This document shows positions 1 to 12,032 of a stretch of 35,754 nucleotides of DNA, in pieces (within the stretch, counting starts at the first letter, position 1; every line of letters begins with the position of its first letter). The notes beneath the pieces are model-generated. The model was given only the letters and a program-made list of their open reading frames with translations, was not told where the DNA came from and did no database searches. Origin of the DNA: Bacteroidota bacterium (GTDB lineage: Bacteria; Bacteroidota; Rhodothermia; Rhodothermales; JABDKH01); contig JAGQWL010000169.1 of assembly GCA_020437385.1 (NCBI GenBank), positions 1 through 35,754 on the forward strand, given 5' to 3'. The translations under genes were made by a program, and so were the position numbers.

Positions 1-318
1 GCTCTTGTGTCGGCGAACCTTCCTTCCGGATTTGCGAGGCCGGTCCCTGCCTCCTTCGACCTCATCGGCGTTACTGAAGACGACGCGTTGGTATTCATTG
101 ACTCGGGCACCATCGACGACGACGGCAAACTGAGCTTCACGTCAACGCCACTCAGCAATATCTATCGCGATCGATTGCGTTCTGGTTCGACGATCGATCA
201 TCTTCGAATCGTCCCGGGCAGTTCGGACATCGGGGTCGGGCCAATGGTCTTCCACGCCGAATCGTCCTCCGCGCAGTCACCGAAAGCAACTGTTGTTGTA
301 AGCCAATTTCAGAAATGA
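1..318 (+). CDS. C-terminal end of an unrecognised protein (5' partial)
   Basis: The reading frame is open from the first base of the window and stops at 316-318, so the true start lies upstream; a GTG at position 7 is only the first start-like codon in view. About 105 residues are visible. They are rich in Ser, Asp and Gly, with alternating hydrophobic residues that suggest beta strands, and contain no cysteine or obvious catalytic motif. The stop overlaps the start of the next gene (ATG at 315, an ATGA overlap), so the two are probably translationally coupled. The neighbour is an outer-membrane barrel protein, which makes an envelope role plausible, but I do not recognise the family. Confidence 0.6.
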   Translation, partial: ALVSANLPSGFARPVPASFDLIGVTEDDALVFIDSGTIDDDGKLSFTSTPLSNIYRDRLRSGSTIDHLRIVPGSSDIGVGPMVFHAESSSAQSPKATVVVSQFQK

Positions 319-1622
319 TTCAGAACACCCGGGCCAGCCGTACAGCACTTGCATTCCTGTTGACGGTCACACTTGCGCCATCTGTCAGTGCGCAGTTTGT
401 CACTGACGGGTCGATCTACTCTCGCTTTGGCATCGGAGAATTGCGTCAGTCCGCGACTTCTCAGGCTGCCGCCATGGGCGGAGGCGGCACTGCCTTTCGA
501 GGTGCGCTGTATACAAATTTCGCGAATCCCGCCGCCTACGGGGATCTCGTGCTGACAAGCCTCGCAGCCGGGGTGAATTATCAGACCGTATCTGCGCGCG
601 ATGCTCTGGACAACCACGGTCGCCTGTCCAGCGGCAACCTGAGCTTTCTTCAGTTTTCACTACCGCTGAAAGCACAAAAGCTCGGTATCGGAGCAACTTT
701 CGCACCCTATTCCGTGTCTCGCTATCGCGTCAGGGTTTCAAGTGCGGTGCAATTGCCATCTGATACGACGGCGTACACAATTGACTATGGTGGATCAGGA
801 GGACTGCAGCAGGCAACGTTCGCGGTCGGATACACTATCAACAGTCACGTGTCGGTCGGAGCAACGGGAATGGGACTCTTCGGCGCCATCGAAGAGTCGC
901 AGGAAACAAACTTTGAAAACGCCAGCTACACGCGGTCAATACTCTCGTCGTCAACGCGACTTAGAGGGTTCAGCGGGTCTGTTGGCGTACTCGGCTCGGC
1001 GAAGAACCTCCTCCGCGAAAATGATCGATTGACGGTTGGCATGACGTATTCGTTTCCCGTAAACCTCCAGGCTGATCGCGTGCTGACGTCGGGAGACCCA
1101 CAGGAGCGGGACACGCTGAATTCGGCAATCACGGGAGACCTGTCAATACCATCTTCGCTTGCGATTGGGCTCCATTATCGCGCGTCGTCCCACGTTTCAG
1201 TCATTGCGGATGTTCTATCGCAACGTTGGAGCGGATTCTCGTCAACAGTCACACTCCCCGGCTACGTCCCTGACGCGGCAGGCAACAACATTCGCGATCG
1301 CGTGCGGCTCTCCGGAGGCGTCGAATGGCTGCCGGCCGGAAACGATGCTTTGGCCGGCTATGCGGCGCGCATCGCTTATCGATTCGGTGTATTTTATGAC
1401 CAATCGTACATCTCGCCTTCGGCGTCGATGGCGATCGATGCCATCGGAGCCACGGGTGGGCTTTCGCTTCCCACCCTCGTCCCCGGCACGCGAATTGACA
1501 TTAATCTTGAAGTCGGACAAAGAGGAACGACCGACAACGGGCTTGTGAAAGACCGTTTCTTCAAAATTGGCCTGAATGTTAACGTAGGCGAGCGTTGGTT
1601 CCTGAAGCAGAGGCTGGGCTGA
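315..1622 (+). CDS. Outer-membrane beta-barrel protein (FadL/PorV-like, function unknown)
   Basis: This 435-residue protein begins with a Sec signal peptide: basic residues, a hydrophobic stretch (about residues 10-23), then Ala-Gln after SVSA as a likely cleavage site. The mature part starts with SIYSRFGIGE and has a glycine-rich AAAMGGGGTAFRG segment, then NFANPAAYGD. This pattern is typical of Bacteroidota barrel proteins distantly like FadL/PorV. The rest alternates polar and hydrophobic residues as in transmembrane beta strands, and the chain ends in a strand-like FKIGLNVNVGERWFLKQRLG segment. The start overlaps the preceding stop by 4 nt. A secreted TPR gene follows 62 bp downstream, so an envelope operon is likely. 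The barrel call is fairly firm; the transported or bound substrate cannot be read from the sequence. Confidence 0.72.
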   Translation: MIQNTRASRTALAFLLTVTLAPSVSAQFVTDGSIYSRFGIGELRQSATSQAAAMGGGGTAFRGALYTNFANPAAYGDLVLTSLAAGVNYQTVSARDALDNHGRLSSGNLSFLQFSLPLKAQKLGIGATFAPYSVSRYRVRVSSAVQLPSDTTAYTIDYGGSGGLQQATFAVGYTINSHVSVGATGMGLFGAIEESQETNFENASYTRSILSSSTRLRGFSGSVGVLGSAKNLLRENDRLTVGMTYSFPVNLQADRVLTSGDPQERDTLNSAITGDLSIPSSLAIGLHYRASSHVSVIADVLSQRWSGFSSTVTLPGYVPDAAGNNIRDRVRLSGGVEWLPAGNDALAGYAARIAYRFGVFYDQSYISPSASMAIDAIGATGGLSLPTLVPGTRIDINLEVGQRGTTDNGLVKDRFFKIGLNVNVGERWFLKQRLG

Positions 1623-1684
1623 ATCGGGCCTGACCGGGCCTCAAGCCGTCATTTTCGGGGATCATCGCACAACCAGGACGAAAA

Positions 1685-4508
<2,824 letters not shown>

Positions 4509-4522
4509 GCCCGGACGACGCC

Positions 4523-4831
4523 ATGCTCGACCGTATCGCATCATTCCTGTCTCCTCCCGGGTTGCGAAGACGTATTACCCTGTTTGTGGTTGCCACGGCA
4601 GCAATATGGGTTCTCTTCTTCGACAGCCACAGTCTGCTGCGGCGGTATCGGTGGCATCGCGACGCTGACCGACTTGAAAGGCAGAACGAGTCCATTCAGG
4701 CTGAAATTGCCGATTTGTCGGACCGCGTGCAGCGCGGACTATCCGACGACATGGTCGAAGCGATCGCCCGGGAGCAGTACGGAATGAGACGACCCGGCGA
4801 AACCGTTTACCGCGTGGAGACGGAACGCTAA
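4523..4831 (+). CDS. ftsB: FtsB/DivIC-family septum formation protein
   Basis: A 102-residue bitopic membrane protein. One hydrophobic segment (about residues 19-35) follows a short basic N-terminus. Then comes a charged coiled-coil region (about 42-70, ADRLERQNESIQAEIADLSD), and the chain ends in the conserved EAIAREQYGMRRPGETVYRV element. That last motif, with the Arg-x-x-Tyr-Gly-Met pattern, is characteristic of FtsB/DivIC. Family members bridge FtsL and FtsQ in the divisome and help activate septal peptidoglycan synthesis. The position directly after eno matches many bacteria. Whether it should be named ftsB or divIC is a matter of convention in this phylum. Confidence 0.88.
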   Translation: MLDRIASFLSPPGLRRRITLFVVATAAIWVLFFDSHSLLRRYRWHRDADRLERQNESIQAEIADLSDRVQRGLSDDMVEAIAREQYGMRRPGETVYRVETER

Positions 4832-4910
4832 TTGCTTCCCGAATTATCGGGGCTGCCGAACGGGTCGAGTGTCGAACCCGATGATGGTAAAAGAAATGAG
4901 CGGGATGCGC

Positions 4911-5879
4911 ATGGACTACGTTGTTGGAATCGACCTCGGCGGCACGAACACGAAGGTCGCCCTCGTCGGGATGGACGGCAACCTCGTACAGGAGAAGTCC
5001 GCTGAAACCGTCGTCGAACGCGGTCCGGAAAAGATCCTGGCTCAGATCGTGGAGATGATCAAGAGCCTTGCGGATGGTTCGACCGACAACTGCCAGGCAA
5101 TCGGGATTGGTGTACCAGGATCCGTGAACTGGGCCCGTGACACCGTTGTCAAGCCGCCCAACTTCCCTGGTTGGGTTTCTGTAAATGTGACGGAGGAGAT
5201 CCAGAAGCTCGTCGGACGCGACCTTCCGGTCCTCGTCGAGAACGACGCAAATGTCGCCGCGCTCGGCTCAGCCCACTTTGGCGCCGGTATCCCCTATTCG
5301 CACTTCATCATGATAACGCTGGGTACGGGTGTCGGTGGAGCGATTATCGTCGACAACCAGATCTTTCGCGGCCAGACCGGCGGCGCCGGGGAGATCGGCC
5401 ACATGACGATCAACTACTGCGGCCCACTCGCCCGCTCCGGCGTTGCCGGGGCGGCCGAAGCCTATCTGGGCCAGCAGTTCCTAACGCACCATGCGCGTCT
5501 AAAACTGGTTTCGCGTCCGCATAGCGTGCTGCATCAGCGCGCCGAAAGAGATCTCGCTGACATCACGTCGAAGATGCTCTACGACGCAGCGCAAGACGGC
5601 GACAAGGATGCGATTGAGATCTTTCACTGGGCCGGACACAAGCTTGGCTGTGTGATTGGCTCGGCCATCAACCTGCTGGATATCCGCACCGCAATAATCG
5701 GTGGAGGTACGTCGGCCGCCGGCGACTTGATTCTGGATGCCGCCAGAGAAACGGTCCTTGATTTTGTCACACCGGGGCTGCACGAAGGCATCCGCATCCT
5801 TCGCGAAGAACGGGGCAACGATGTTGCAATGCTCGGGGCGGCTCGACTCGCACTAGATTTCCTGAGCGGTAATGCCTGA
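4911..5879 (+). CDS. ROK-family sugar kinase (probable glucokinase) lacking the zinc cysteines
   Basis: ROK kinases phosphorylate sugars with ATP; glucose is the commonest substrate. Visible motifs are the phosphate-binding VGIDLGGTNTKVAL at the N-terminus, ENDANVAALG with the catalytic aspartate, the TLGTGVGGAII segment, and the GEIGHM histidine. The usual CxCGxxGCxE zinc-binding motif is replaced by ARSGVAGAAEAY: the two glycines and the glutamate remain, but Ala, Ser and Ala stand where the three cysteines should be. From the ATG at 4911 the protein is 322 residues and the GIDLGGT motif starts at residue 6, as is usual. Alternative ATGs at 4881, 4884, 4896 and 4905 and a GTG at 4869 are in frame, so the start is uncertain. 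The next gene's ATG overlaps this stop. The fold is firm; glucose as substrate is an inference. Confidence 0.85.
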   Translation: MDYVVGIDLGGTNTKVALVGMDGNLVQEKSAETVVERGPEKILAQIVEMIKSLADGSTDNCQAIGIGVPGSVNWARDTVVKPPNFPGWVSVNVTEEIQKLVGRDLPVLVENDANVAALGSAHFGAGIPYSHFIMITLGTGVGGAIIVDNQIFRGQTGGAGEIGHMTINYCGPLARSGVAGAAEAYLGQQFLTHHARLKLVSRPHSVLHQRAERDLADITSKMLYDAAQDGDKDAIEIFHWAGHKLGCVIGSAINLLDIRTAIIGGGTSAAGDLILDAARETVLDFVTPGLHEGIRILREERGNDVAMLGAARLALDFLSGNA

Positions 5880-8508
5880 TGCCCGAACGGGACGCGTTGT
5901 CGCCGCCTCCGCCCTTTTCCTGCTGACAGCCGCACTCCCTGGCGTCAGCAACGCCCAGCAGTCGGGCGGCGGCAGGGCAATCGACCACCCCATCGAATTC
6001 ACGGCCAGCGATTCCCTTGTCATCGATCTGAAAGAAAGCGACAAGGTCGGCAGGCTCGTCGGCAGGGCAAAGGTCAACTACAACGAGGCCATTCTCAGTG
6101 CGTGGCGCGTTGACCTCCTGTTCGGAATCAACGAGCTGCGAGCATACCGGGCCGTCGGCGATACGGCTCTCGCCACTTTTTCGCAGAATGGGGAAACGTT
6201 CGCAGGCGATCAATTCGCCTACAACCTCGAAACGGAACGCGGCCGGGTGGTCGGCGCGAGGAGTAGCTTCCAGGAAGGATTCATCCGCGCACAGGCAGTC
6301 AAATTGGAAGAGGATTCAACGCTGTATGTTTACAACGGCGTTTACTCGACCTGCGACTGCATCGAGGATCCCTCCTATTCCCTGCGCGCCCGCCGGATGA
6401 AAATTGTGGACCAGAAGTGGGTGTACACGGGTCCGATTCGCCTGTTCATCTTCAATATTCCAACGCCCCTGTGGCTGCCGTTCGGCTTCCTTCCGGCTCA
6501 GGAAGGTAGACGATCGGGTCCCGTCGCTCCCGTTTATGGCGAAGACGAATTTGGCTTTTACCTGCGGGATTTCGGCTGGTATTTCGCCATGAACGAATAC
6601 ACAGATCTTCAAATCCAGTTCGGCCTCTGGTCTCGCGGAAGCTGGCAGACAAAACAGCGGTTTCGCTACAACAGGAGATACCACTACAATGGAGCTCTGA
6701 TGGTCGACTATGCGCGCCTGCGCAACGGCGAGCGCGGCGATCCCGGCTTTTCTGTGAATCAGACCGTCTCGTTGCGTTGGAACCACAATCAGACGATCAC
6801 ACCGTATGCGAGCTTCGACGCCAGCGTCGACCTTTCCACGTCTGGGTATCTTCAGGCCGTTTCGGAGGCGTACGATGACCGTGTCCGCCAAACAGTCGGT
6901 TCTACAATCGGCTACCGAAAACGCTGGAAGTCGTCCGGTCGTTCGCTCACGACGAAACTCAGCCAACAGCAGCAGCTTGCTACGGGACGGGCCGATCTCA
7001 CCCTTCCGAACCTCTCCTTCTCGCAAAGTGCTCGCAAGCCCTTCGCCCGGCCCGCCGGCACGCCGGGATCGAAGGAGCGGTGGTTCGAAAAAATAACGTA
7101 CACGTACAATTTCAATCTGACGAACAGCTTCAACTTCACCCCATTGTCGGATTCCGAACTGCTTGCGCGTGGAGACACCGCGGCGACAGGCATAAGCTGG
7201 TATGACGCGCTATTCGATAGCGAAAAGTATCAGCGCGCCACAGGCGATACGTCTCCCTTCTCGTTTAGAGGCAGCCACTCGATACCGATAACCGCCGCCT
7301 TCACGCTGAACCGGATTCCCCCTTTCGGTAACGTGCCACTCAATATGTCGCCGTCCTTCCGGTACACCGAAGACTGGTTCCTGCGAACCGAGGAACGAAC
7401 GCTGACTCCCGGAGACAGCTTGATCATTTCAGACGAAAGTCAGTTTCTCGCGCTCCGACAGTTCAATGCCGGACTGTCGGCAAATACAACCTTCTACGGT
7501 CTCTTCCCGGTGCACGTCGGAAAGTATGATGGCGTTCGACATACCGTCAGACCAACCATCGGATTCACCTACCAACCAGACTTCTCCTCTGACAAATGGG
7601 GGTACACCGGTACCTACACCGACTCGACTGGGCGCGTCACGCGCTACTCGCGCGTTCCCGGCGTCCGCACGGGCCTGCAGCAGAGTCTCAACTACAGCCT
7701 CTCGAACGTTTTCGAGACGCGAAGGGTTGAGGCGGATTCCCTTGGCGACGGGAACAGTCGGACGGTAAAGATTCTCAATCTCGATCTCGCATCGCGCTAC
7801 AACTTCGCGGCAGACTCGCTGAAGATGAGCGACATCGCTCTCGACATCCGAACAAAGATCGCAGGCAAGGTCGACCTCACACTCCGAGGCAATTTTTCTC
7901 CCTACCGCCTCAGCCCCGACGGAAAGATCATAGATGACTACGTCTGGAGGCCGTCAGCCCTGGCTTTCGCGCGACTCACAAGTTTCCGTGCAACCGCGCG
8001 AACGTCGATACGCAGTCCCGGAGCGACGCCGGGGCGACCCGTTGAGAATCAACGCGCCGCAAATCGGACGGCTCCGCTGCCGTCCGGGTCCAACACCTTC
8101 GGCGACTCAATCGACCGAAGCGTCTTCGATGATAACCAGGCGTACGCAGACTTCGCGATACCGTGGTCGCTGAGCTTTGATCTCACGTACAGTTTCAACA
8201 AACCGTTGATGACGTCGACGAGGCAAGCAATTATCAACACCACGATCGACTTTAACCTGACACCGAACTGGAAGGTAGCGGCCCGAACAGGCTACGATAT
8301 CGAACGCGGTGAATTTTCAAGCACGTCGCTTAACCTGCATCGCGACTTTGAATGCTGGCAGATGTCGGTGAACTGGGTTCCGTTCGGATCCTACCAGTCA
8401 TGGGGATTTGACCTGCACGTTAAATCTGGCCACCTCGCCGACATTCTACGCATTCGCCAGCCGCGCAACGATGTGGGCGGAAGGTTCGGGCGACTGGCGG
8501 GCAACTAG
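5872..8508 (+). CDS. lptD: LPS assembly outer-membrane protein, LptD/OstA type
   Basis: An 878-residue protein with a signal peptide (about residues 1-28, cleavage near SNAQ). An OstA/LptA-like beta-jellyroll domain follows (about 40-160): DSLVIDLKES, repeated strands, ETFAGDQFAYNLETERGRVV. After it comes a long C-terminal beta barrel rich in aromatic and polar strands (YTYNFNLTNSFNFTPL, VRPTIGFTYQPDF, WSLSFDLTYSFNKP). LptD inserts lipopolysaccharide into the outer leaflet with LptE. Three cysteines stand out: C161 and C163 in STCDCIED and C828 near the end. Disulfides matter in E. coli LptD, but this spacing differs. The start overlaps the kinase stop by 8 nt. A permease of the same pathway lies at 10928. 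Family assignment is strong; the exact disulfide pattern is unknown. Confidence 0.87.
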   Translation: MPDARTGRVVAASALFLLTAALPGVSNAQQSGGGRAIDHPIEFTASDSLVIDLKESDKVGRLVGRAKVNYNEAILSAWRVDLLFGINELRAYRAVGDTALATFSQNGETFAGDQFAYNLETERGRVVGARSSFQEGFIRAQAVKLEEDSTLYVYNGVYSTCDCIEDPSYSLRARRMKIVDQKWVYTGPIRLFIFNIPTPLWLPFGFLPAQEGRRSGPVAPVYGEDEFGFYLRDFGWYFAMNEYTDLQIQFGLWSRGSWQTKQRFRYNRRYHYNGALMVDYARLRNGERGDPGFSVNQTVSLRWNHNQTITPYASFDASVDLSTSGYLQAVSEAYDDRVRQTVGSTIGYRKRWKSSGRSLTTKLSQQQQLATGRADLTLPNLSFSQSARKPFARPAGTPGSKERWFEKITYTYNFNLTNSFNFTPLSDSELLARGDTAATGISWYDALFDSEKYQRATGDTSPFSFRGSHSIPITAAFTLNRIPPFGNVPLNMSPSFRYTEDWFLRTEERTLTPGDSLIISDESQFLALRQFNAGLSANTTFYGLFPVHVGKYDGVRHTVRPTIGFTYQPDFSSDKWGYTGTYTDSTGRVTRYSRVPGVRTGLQQSLNYSLSNVFETRRVEADSLGDGNSRTVKILNLDLASRYNFAADSLKMSDIALDIRTKIAGKVDLTLRGNFSPYRLSPDGKIIDDYVWRPSALAFARLTSFRATARTSIRSPGATPGRPVENQRAANRTAPLPSGSNTFGDSIDRSVFDDNQAYADFAIPWSLSFDLTYSFNKPLMTSTRQAIINTTIDFNLTPNWKVAARTGYDIERGEFSSTSLNLHRDFECWQMSVNWVPFGSYQSWGFDLHVKSGHLADILRIRQPRNDVGGRFGRLAGN

Positions 8509-8515
8509 GGCGGCG

Positions 8516-9514
8516 TCAACCAGGCCGGACCCAGACAAAACTTGTCGCCCTGATCCGAATCGTTGCGGCGATCGGCTCGCCCGGATCCACATGTACGCGA
8601 ATCTCGGATTCATCTGGCAACCGCACACTGACTTCGCGCACCGGACCGAGGTACTGCGTGGATACAACGGTGCACTCAAGTCCGTCTTCTGTGAGCGTCA
8701 GTGACTGAGGTCTGACTGCCAGAACCTTTCCGGAGACCGCCGGGGTACCAGCCAGTCTTTCGGCAAGATTCGAATTCTCCACGATGTTCGCACTGCCAAG
8801 AAACGACGCCACATACGCCGTTGCAGGAGCATCATAGAGATCTTCCGGTCGACCGATCTGCTCGAGGCGCCCGTCCCGCATGACGCCTATTCTGTCAGAC
8901 ATGGCGAGTGCTTCCGTCTGGTCGTGAGTGACGTACACTGCCGTGACACCAAGCTCCTGTTGAATTCGGCGGATTTCCGATCGCGTGCGTTCCCTCAGTG
9001 CCAGATCGAGGTTCGACAGCGGCTCGTCAAACAAGAGCACGCGCGGCTGCACCGCCATCGCGCGAGCAAGTGCAACGCGCTGTTGTTGTCCGCCTGAGAG
9101 GGCCGTAACAGGCCGATCGCTGAGCGCACGCATTCCGACCATGTCGAGCGATTCCGACACACGTTGTGCGATTTCGGTGCGGGTGAGCCGCTGTACCCTT
9201 AAGCCGTACTCGACATTCGCACCGACCGTCATATGCGGAAAGAGTGCATAGCTCTGAAAAACCATCGCAGTCGGTCTGCCCTGCGGAGAAACTGCAGTGA
9301 CGTCTCGACCAGCAATTCGAATCGTGCCGCGATCGGGCGTCTCGAATCCGCCGATAATGCGCAGAAGTGTCGTCTTGCCGCAGCCGCTGGGACCAAGAAG
9401 ACTGAACAATTCGCCGCCGGAGATCGACAGCGACACGTCATCAAGCGCCAGCGTCTGATCGAAGCGACGCGACACCCCCGCGAGTTCAACGCCGGCAGGT
9501 TCGGGCGTTTTCAT
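8516..9514 (-). CDS. ABC transporter ATP-binding protein with TOBE domain (PotA/FbpC/CysA group)
   Basis: A 332-residue ATPase of the importer class that energises uptake of small solutes such as polyamines, ferric iron, sulfate or sugars. All nucleotide-binding motifs are intact: Walker A GPSGCGKTT (about residues 41-49), the Q-loop FQSYALFPHMTV, signature LSGGQQQRVALARAM, Walker B VLLFDEPLSNLD, and the switch histidine in VTHDQTEA. The C-terminal 90 or so residues form a TOBE-like beta domain (VLAVRPQSLTL onward), which is usual in this group. No permease or binding-protein gene lies nearby: the upstream neighbour is sucC (23-bp gap, same strand) and lptD converges 7 bp away. The substrate therefore cannot be decided from this window. 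Confidence 0.9.
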   Translation of the reverse strand: MKTPEPAGVELAGVSRRFDQTLALDDVSLSISGGELFSLLGPSGCGKTTLLRIIGGFETPDRGTIRIAGRDVTAVSPQGRPTAMVFQSYALFPHMTVGANVEYGLRVQRLTRTEIAQRVSESLDMVGMRALSDRPVTALSGGQQQRVALARAMAVQPRVLLFDEPLSNLDLALRERTRSEIRRIQQELGVTAVYVTHDQTEALAMSDRIGVMRDGRLEQIGRPEDLYDAPATAYVASFLGSANIVENSNLAERLAGTPAVSGKVLAVRPQSLTLTEDGLECTVVSTQYLGPVREVSVRLPDESEIRVHVDPGEPIAATIRIRATSFVWVRPG

Positions 9515-9537
9515 GACCGCCGTGTAGTTGGGCCGTA

Positions 9538-10719
9538 TCAGGCGACGGATTTCAGAGCCTGCGCGACCTTGTCCGCAGCCTCCTTGAAGAGGATAGCCGT
9601 CTCCACCTTCAGTCCGCTCTTGTCGAGTATCTCCTTGCCTTCCTCCGCATTCGTACCCTGCAGCCGGACCAACAAGGGAACGCCGATGTCGACCTTGTTC
9701 GCAGCTTCCACGATTCCGTTTGCGACCCGGTCACAACGAACGATCCCGCCGAAGATATTGACGAGGATCGCCTTCACGTTGGGGTCCTTGAGAATGATCC
9801 GGAAGCCGGCTTCTACGGTCTCTGCGCTGGCACCACCGCCGACGTCGAGGAAGTTTGCGGGCTCGCCGCCGGCGAGCTTAATGATGTCCATTGTAGCCAT
9901 GGCAAGTCCGGCGCCGTTTACCATGCAGCCAACGTTGCCGTCCAGCTTGACATAGTTGAGCCCGTACTTGGACGACTCCACTTCCAGCGGATCCTCCTCA
10001 TCCAGATCGCGCAGATCAGCCAGATCCTTGTGCCGGAAAAGAGCATTGTCGTCGATATTAATTTTCGCGTCGACGGCCAGGACGTCACCCTGCTCGGTGA
10101 GCACGAGCGGGTTGATCTCCGCAAGCGAACTGTCCGTCTCCTCGTACGCCTTGTAGAGATACAGGATGAACTTCGACGCCTGCTTCAAGGCGTTTCCACT
10201 GAACCCAAGCGCAAATGCAATCTTGCGGGCCTGGAACGGTTGAATGCCGACCGCCGGATCGACCCATTCCTTGATGATCTTATCGGGAGTTTCAGCCGCG
10301 ACCTTTTCGATTTCGACACCACCTTCGGTCGAAGCCATGATCACGTTTCGGCTGGATTGCCTGTCGAGGGTAACGCCAACGTAATATTCCGCCGCAATAT
10401 CCGCAGCCGCCGTCACGAGAACCTTCCGAACCAGCTGGCCCTCGGGACCCGTCTGATGCGTCTTCAGATGCATTCCAATGATGGCGTCCGCTTTCTCTCG
10501 CACCTCGTCCACTGAACGTGCAAGCTTGACGCCGCCTCCCTTTCCGCGGCCCCCGGCGTGAATCTGTGCCTTGACGACAAACAACTCGGCACCCTCTTCC
10601 TCGTGCAGCCGCTTCGCCGCGTCCACAGCTTCTTCGACCGTTTCAACGACATGCCCGGGCTGAACCGAGACGCCGTATTTCGCTAGAATGTCCTTTGCCT
10701 GATATTCGTGAAGCTTCAT
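9538..10719 (-). CDS. sucC: Succinyl-CoA ligase (ADP-forming) beta subunit
   Basis: The beta subunit of succinyl-CoA synthetase, the TCA-cycle step that makes ATP (or GTP) from succinyl-CoA. The 393-residue protein opens with the canonical [17 protein letters not shown]. It carries the ATP-grasp glycine loop in [12 protein letters not shown], the magnesium-site residues in AEINPLV and AVDAKI, and the C-terminal ligase domain with [17 protein letters not shown] and [11 protein letters not shown] used the ATG at 10719 because the family N-terminus begins there; an in-frame extension to 10773 lacks homology. A GGATGAG stretch precedes the ATG. The alpha subunit gene (sucD) is not adjacent, as is common in Bacteroidota. 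The divergent upstream region contains three small inverted repeats. Confidence 0.96.
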   Translation of the reverse strand: MKLHEYQAKDILAKYGVSVQPGHVVETVEEAVDAAKRLHEEEGAELFVVKAQIHAGGRGKGGGVKLARSVDEVREKADAIIGMHLKTHQTGPEGQLVRKVLVTAAADIAAEYYVGVTLDRQSSRNVIMASTEGGVEIEKVAAETPDKIIKEWVDPAVGIQPFQARKIAFALGFSGNALKQASKFILYLYKAYEETDSSLAEINPLVLTEQGDVLAVDAKINIDDNALFRHKDLADLRDLDEEDPLEVESSKYGLNYVKLDGNVGCMVNGAGLAMATMDIIKLAGGEPANFLDVGGGASAETVEAGFRIILKDPNVKAILVNIFGGIVRCDRVANGIVEAANKVDIGVPLLVRLQGTNAEEGKEILDKSGLKVETAILFKEAADKVAQALKSVA

Positions 10720-10740
10720 GATATGCTCATCCGTTGTGGG

Positions 10741-10804
10741 AAGACGAAAGGTACGTCTTATCGGCGAAAACATCGCCGTTCAGGTGCCGGAGATGCGAAC
10801 CTGA
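10741..10804 (-). promoter_or_regulatory. Three consecutive small inverted repeats between sucC and lptF
   Basis: Within 64 bp of the 208-bp divergent gap there are three stem candidates: 10741-10746 with 10754-10759 (6 bp, 7-nt loop), 10762-10767 with 10773-10778 (6 bp, 5-nt loop) and 10780-10785 with 10799-10804 (6 bp, 13-nt loop). They lie 21 nt or more upstream of the sucC ATG, so in its transcript they could form a structured 5' leader. None has a T-run, so they are not terminators. Chance is possible for stems this short. Confidence 0.35.
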
Positions 10805-10927
10805 GTGCGAGCTTGACCGTTTATTCGACTTGTTTCGATAGATTCCAGTTCTGCAAGGATTGCGGAATCTCCCGGGGCCGCAGTCGAACTGCCGGCCAGC
10901 CGCCAAACACGCAGACTCCGTCCACCA

Positions 10928-12013
10928 TTGCCACGGTTCGACCGCCACATCATTCGTCGGCTCCTCATCAGCTACGTGCTGCTGGTCGGAGCGCTCATCG
11001 TCTTCTTCGTGATTCTGCATTACGTTGAATACATCGATGACTTCATGGATCGGGGCGCGACCCAAAGGGAGGTCTTCCTTCGTTACTACCCTGCCTACAT
11101 CCCGGAAATCATCAGGCTGATCTCGCCGCTGGCCCTGTTCATGTCGATTATCCTGCTGAATGGAAAGCTCGCCCAGCAGCTCCAACTGGCGGCACTTCAG
11201 ACGTCGGGCGTCTCCTTGTACCGGCTCCTCGTCCCTTTCCTGCTCGTTGCGATCTGCGTCACCAGTCTCATGTTCTGGTTTAACGGATGGGTCGTCCCCG
11301 GCACCAACAAGATCGTCCTCGACTTCGAACAGAAGTATCGTCGCGATGGTCAGCAGGTCGTGGATGTCAGTGATATTCACAGGCAGTCCAGCCCCGGGTC
11401 CTACATCACCGTCGGCTACTTCGATCGCGAGGCGAACATCGGCCATCGCGCATCCTTGCTCGAGTTCGATAGTGCGAACCACCTTACGCAGCGACTCGAC
11501 GCGACGCGAATGGAATGGATTGATTCGCTTGCTGTCTGGCGTTTCCGAAATGTGACACGTCGCTCATTCAGCCAGGGCGGTCGCGAATCCTTGAACAACT
11601 CGCTGGTCCTGGACACGACGTTGACGGTGTTGCCACGGGATTTCGCCCGAACAGAACGAGACGTCGAGTCGATGACACTGGAGGAAGCGGGCCAGTATGT
11701 CGAATCGCTCAAACGCAGCGGCGCCGGCAACCTGGGAAAAACTGCAGTCCTCTATTACAGCAAGTTCACCTACCCGTTTGCCAACCTGATCCTGGCGATC
11801 CTTGGCTTCGCCCTTGCGTCGATCCGGCGCAGGGGTGGCCAGGCAGTCCAGATCGGGATTGGGCTTGCCGTGGCCTTCCTCTACCTGACAATGATGAAGG
11901 TAATGGAGCCGTTTGGATACCGAGAGGAAATACCTCCGATCATGGCGTCGTCCCTGCCCCACTTCGTCGTCCTGATCGGAACACTGATCTACCTGATCAA
12001 ACTCAGGAAATAG
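10928..12013 (+). CDS. LptF/LptG-family LPS export permease
   Basis: A 361-residue inner-membrane protein of the YjgP/YjgQ family. With LptB and LptC these permeases extract lipopolysaccharide from the inner membrane and push it toward LptA/LptD. The topology matches the family: three N-terminal transmembrane segments (about residues 12-32, 50-72 and 92-118), a periplasmic beta-rich domain (about 125-265), then three C-terminal segments (about 282-303, 311-330, 338-357). The conserved start DRHIIRRLLISYVLL fits the family N-terminus, so the TTG at 10928 is taken as the start; no better codon or clear ribosome site is visible. It stands alone, divergent from sucC. LptF and LptG cannot be told apart with confidence here. 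Confidence 0.88.
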   Translation: MPRFDRHIIRRLLISYVLLVGALIVFFVILHYVEYIDDFMDRGATQREVFLRYYPAYIPEIIRLISPLALFMSIILLNGKLAQQLQLAALQTSGVSLYRLLVPFLLVAICVTSLMFWFNGWVVPGTNKIVLDFEQKYRRDGQQVVDVSDIHRQSSPGSYITVGYFDREANIGHRASLLEFDSANHLTQRLDATRMEWIDSLAVWRFRNVTRRSFSQGGRESLNNSLVLDTTLTVLPRDFARTERDVESMTLEEAGQYVESLKRSGAGNLGKTAVLYYSKFTYPFANLILAILGFALASIRRRGGQAVQIGIGLAVAFLYLTMMKVMEPFGYREEIPPIMASSLPHFVVLIGTLIYLIKLRK

Positions 12014-12032
12014 TCGCGCTCCGGCGACTCGC

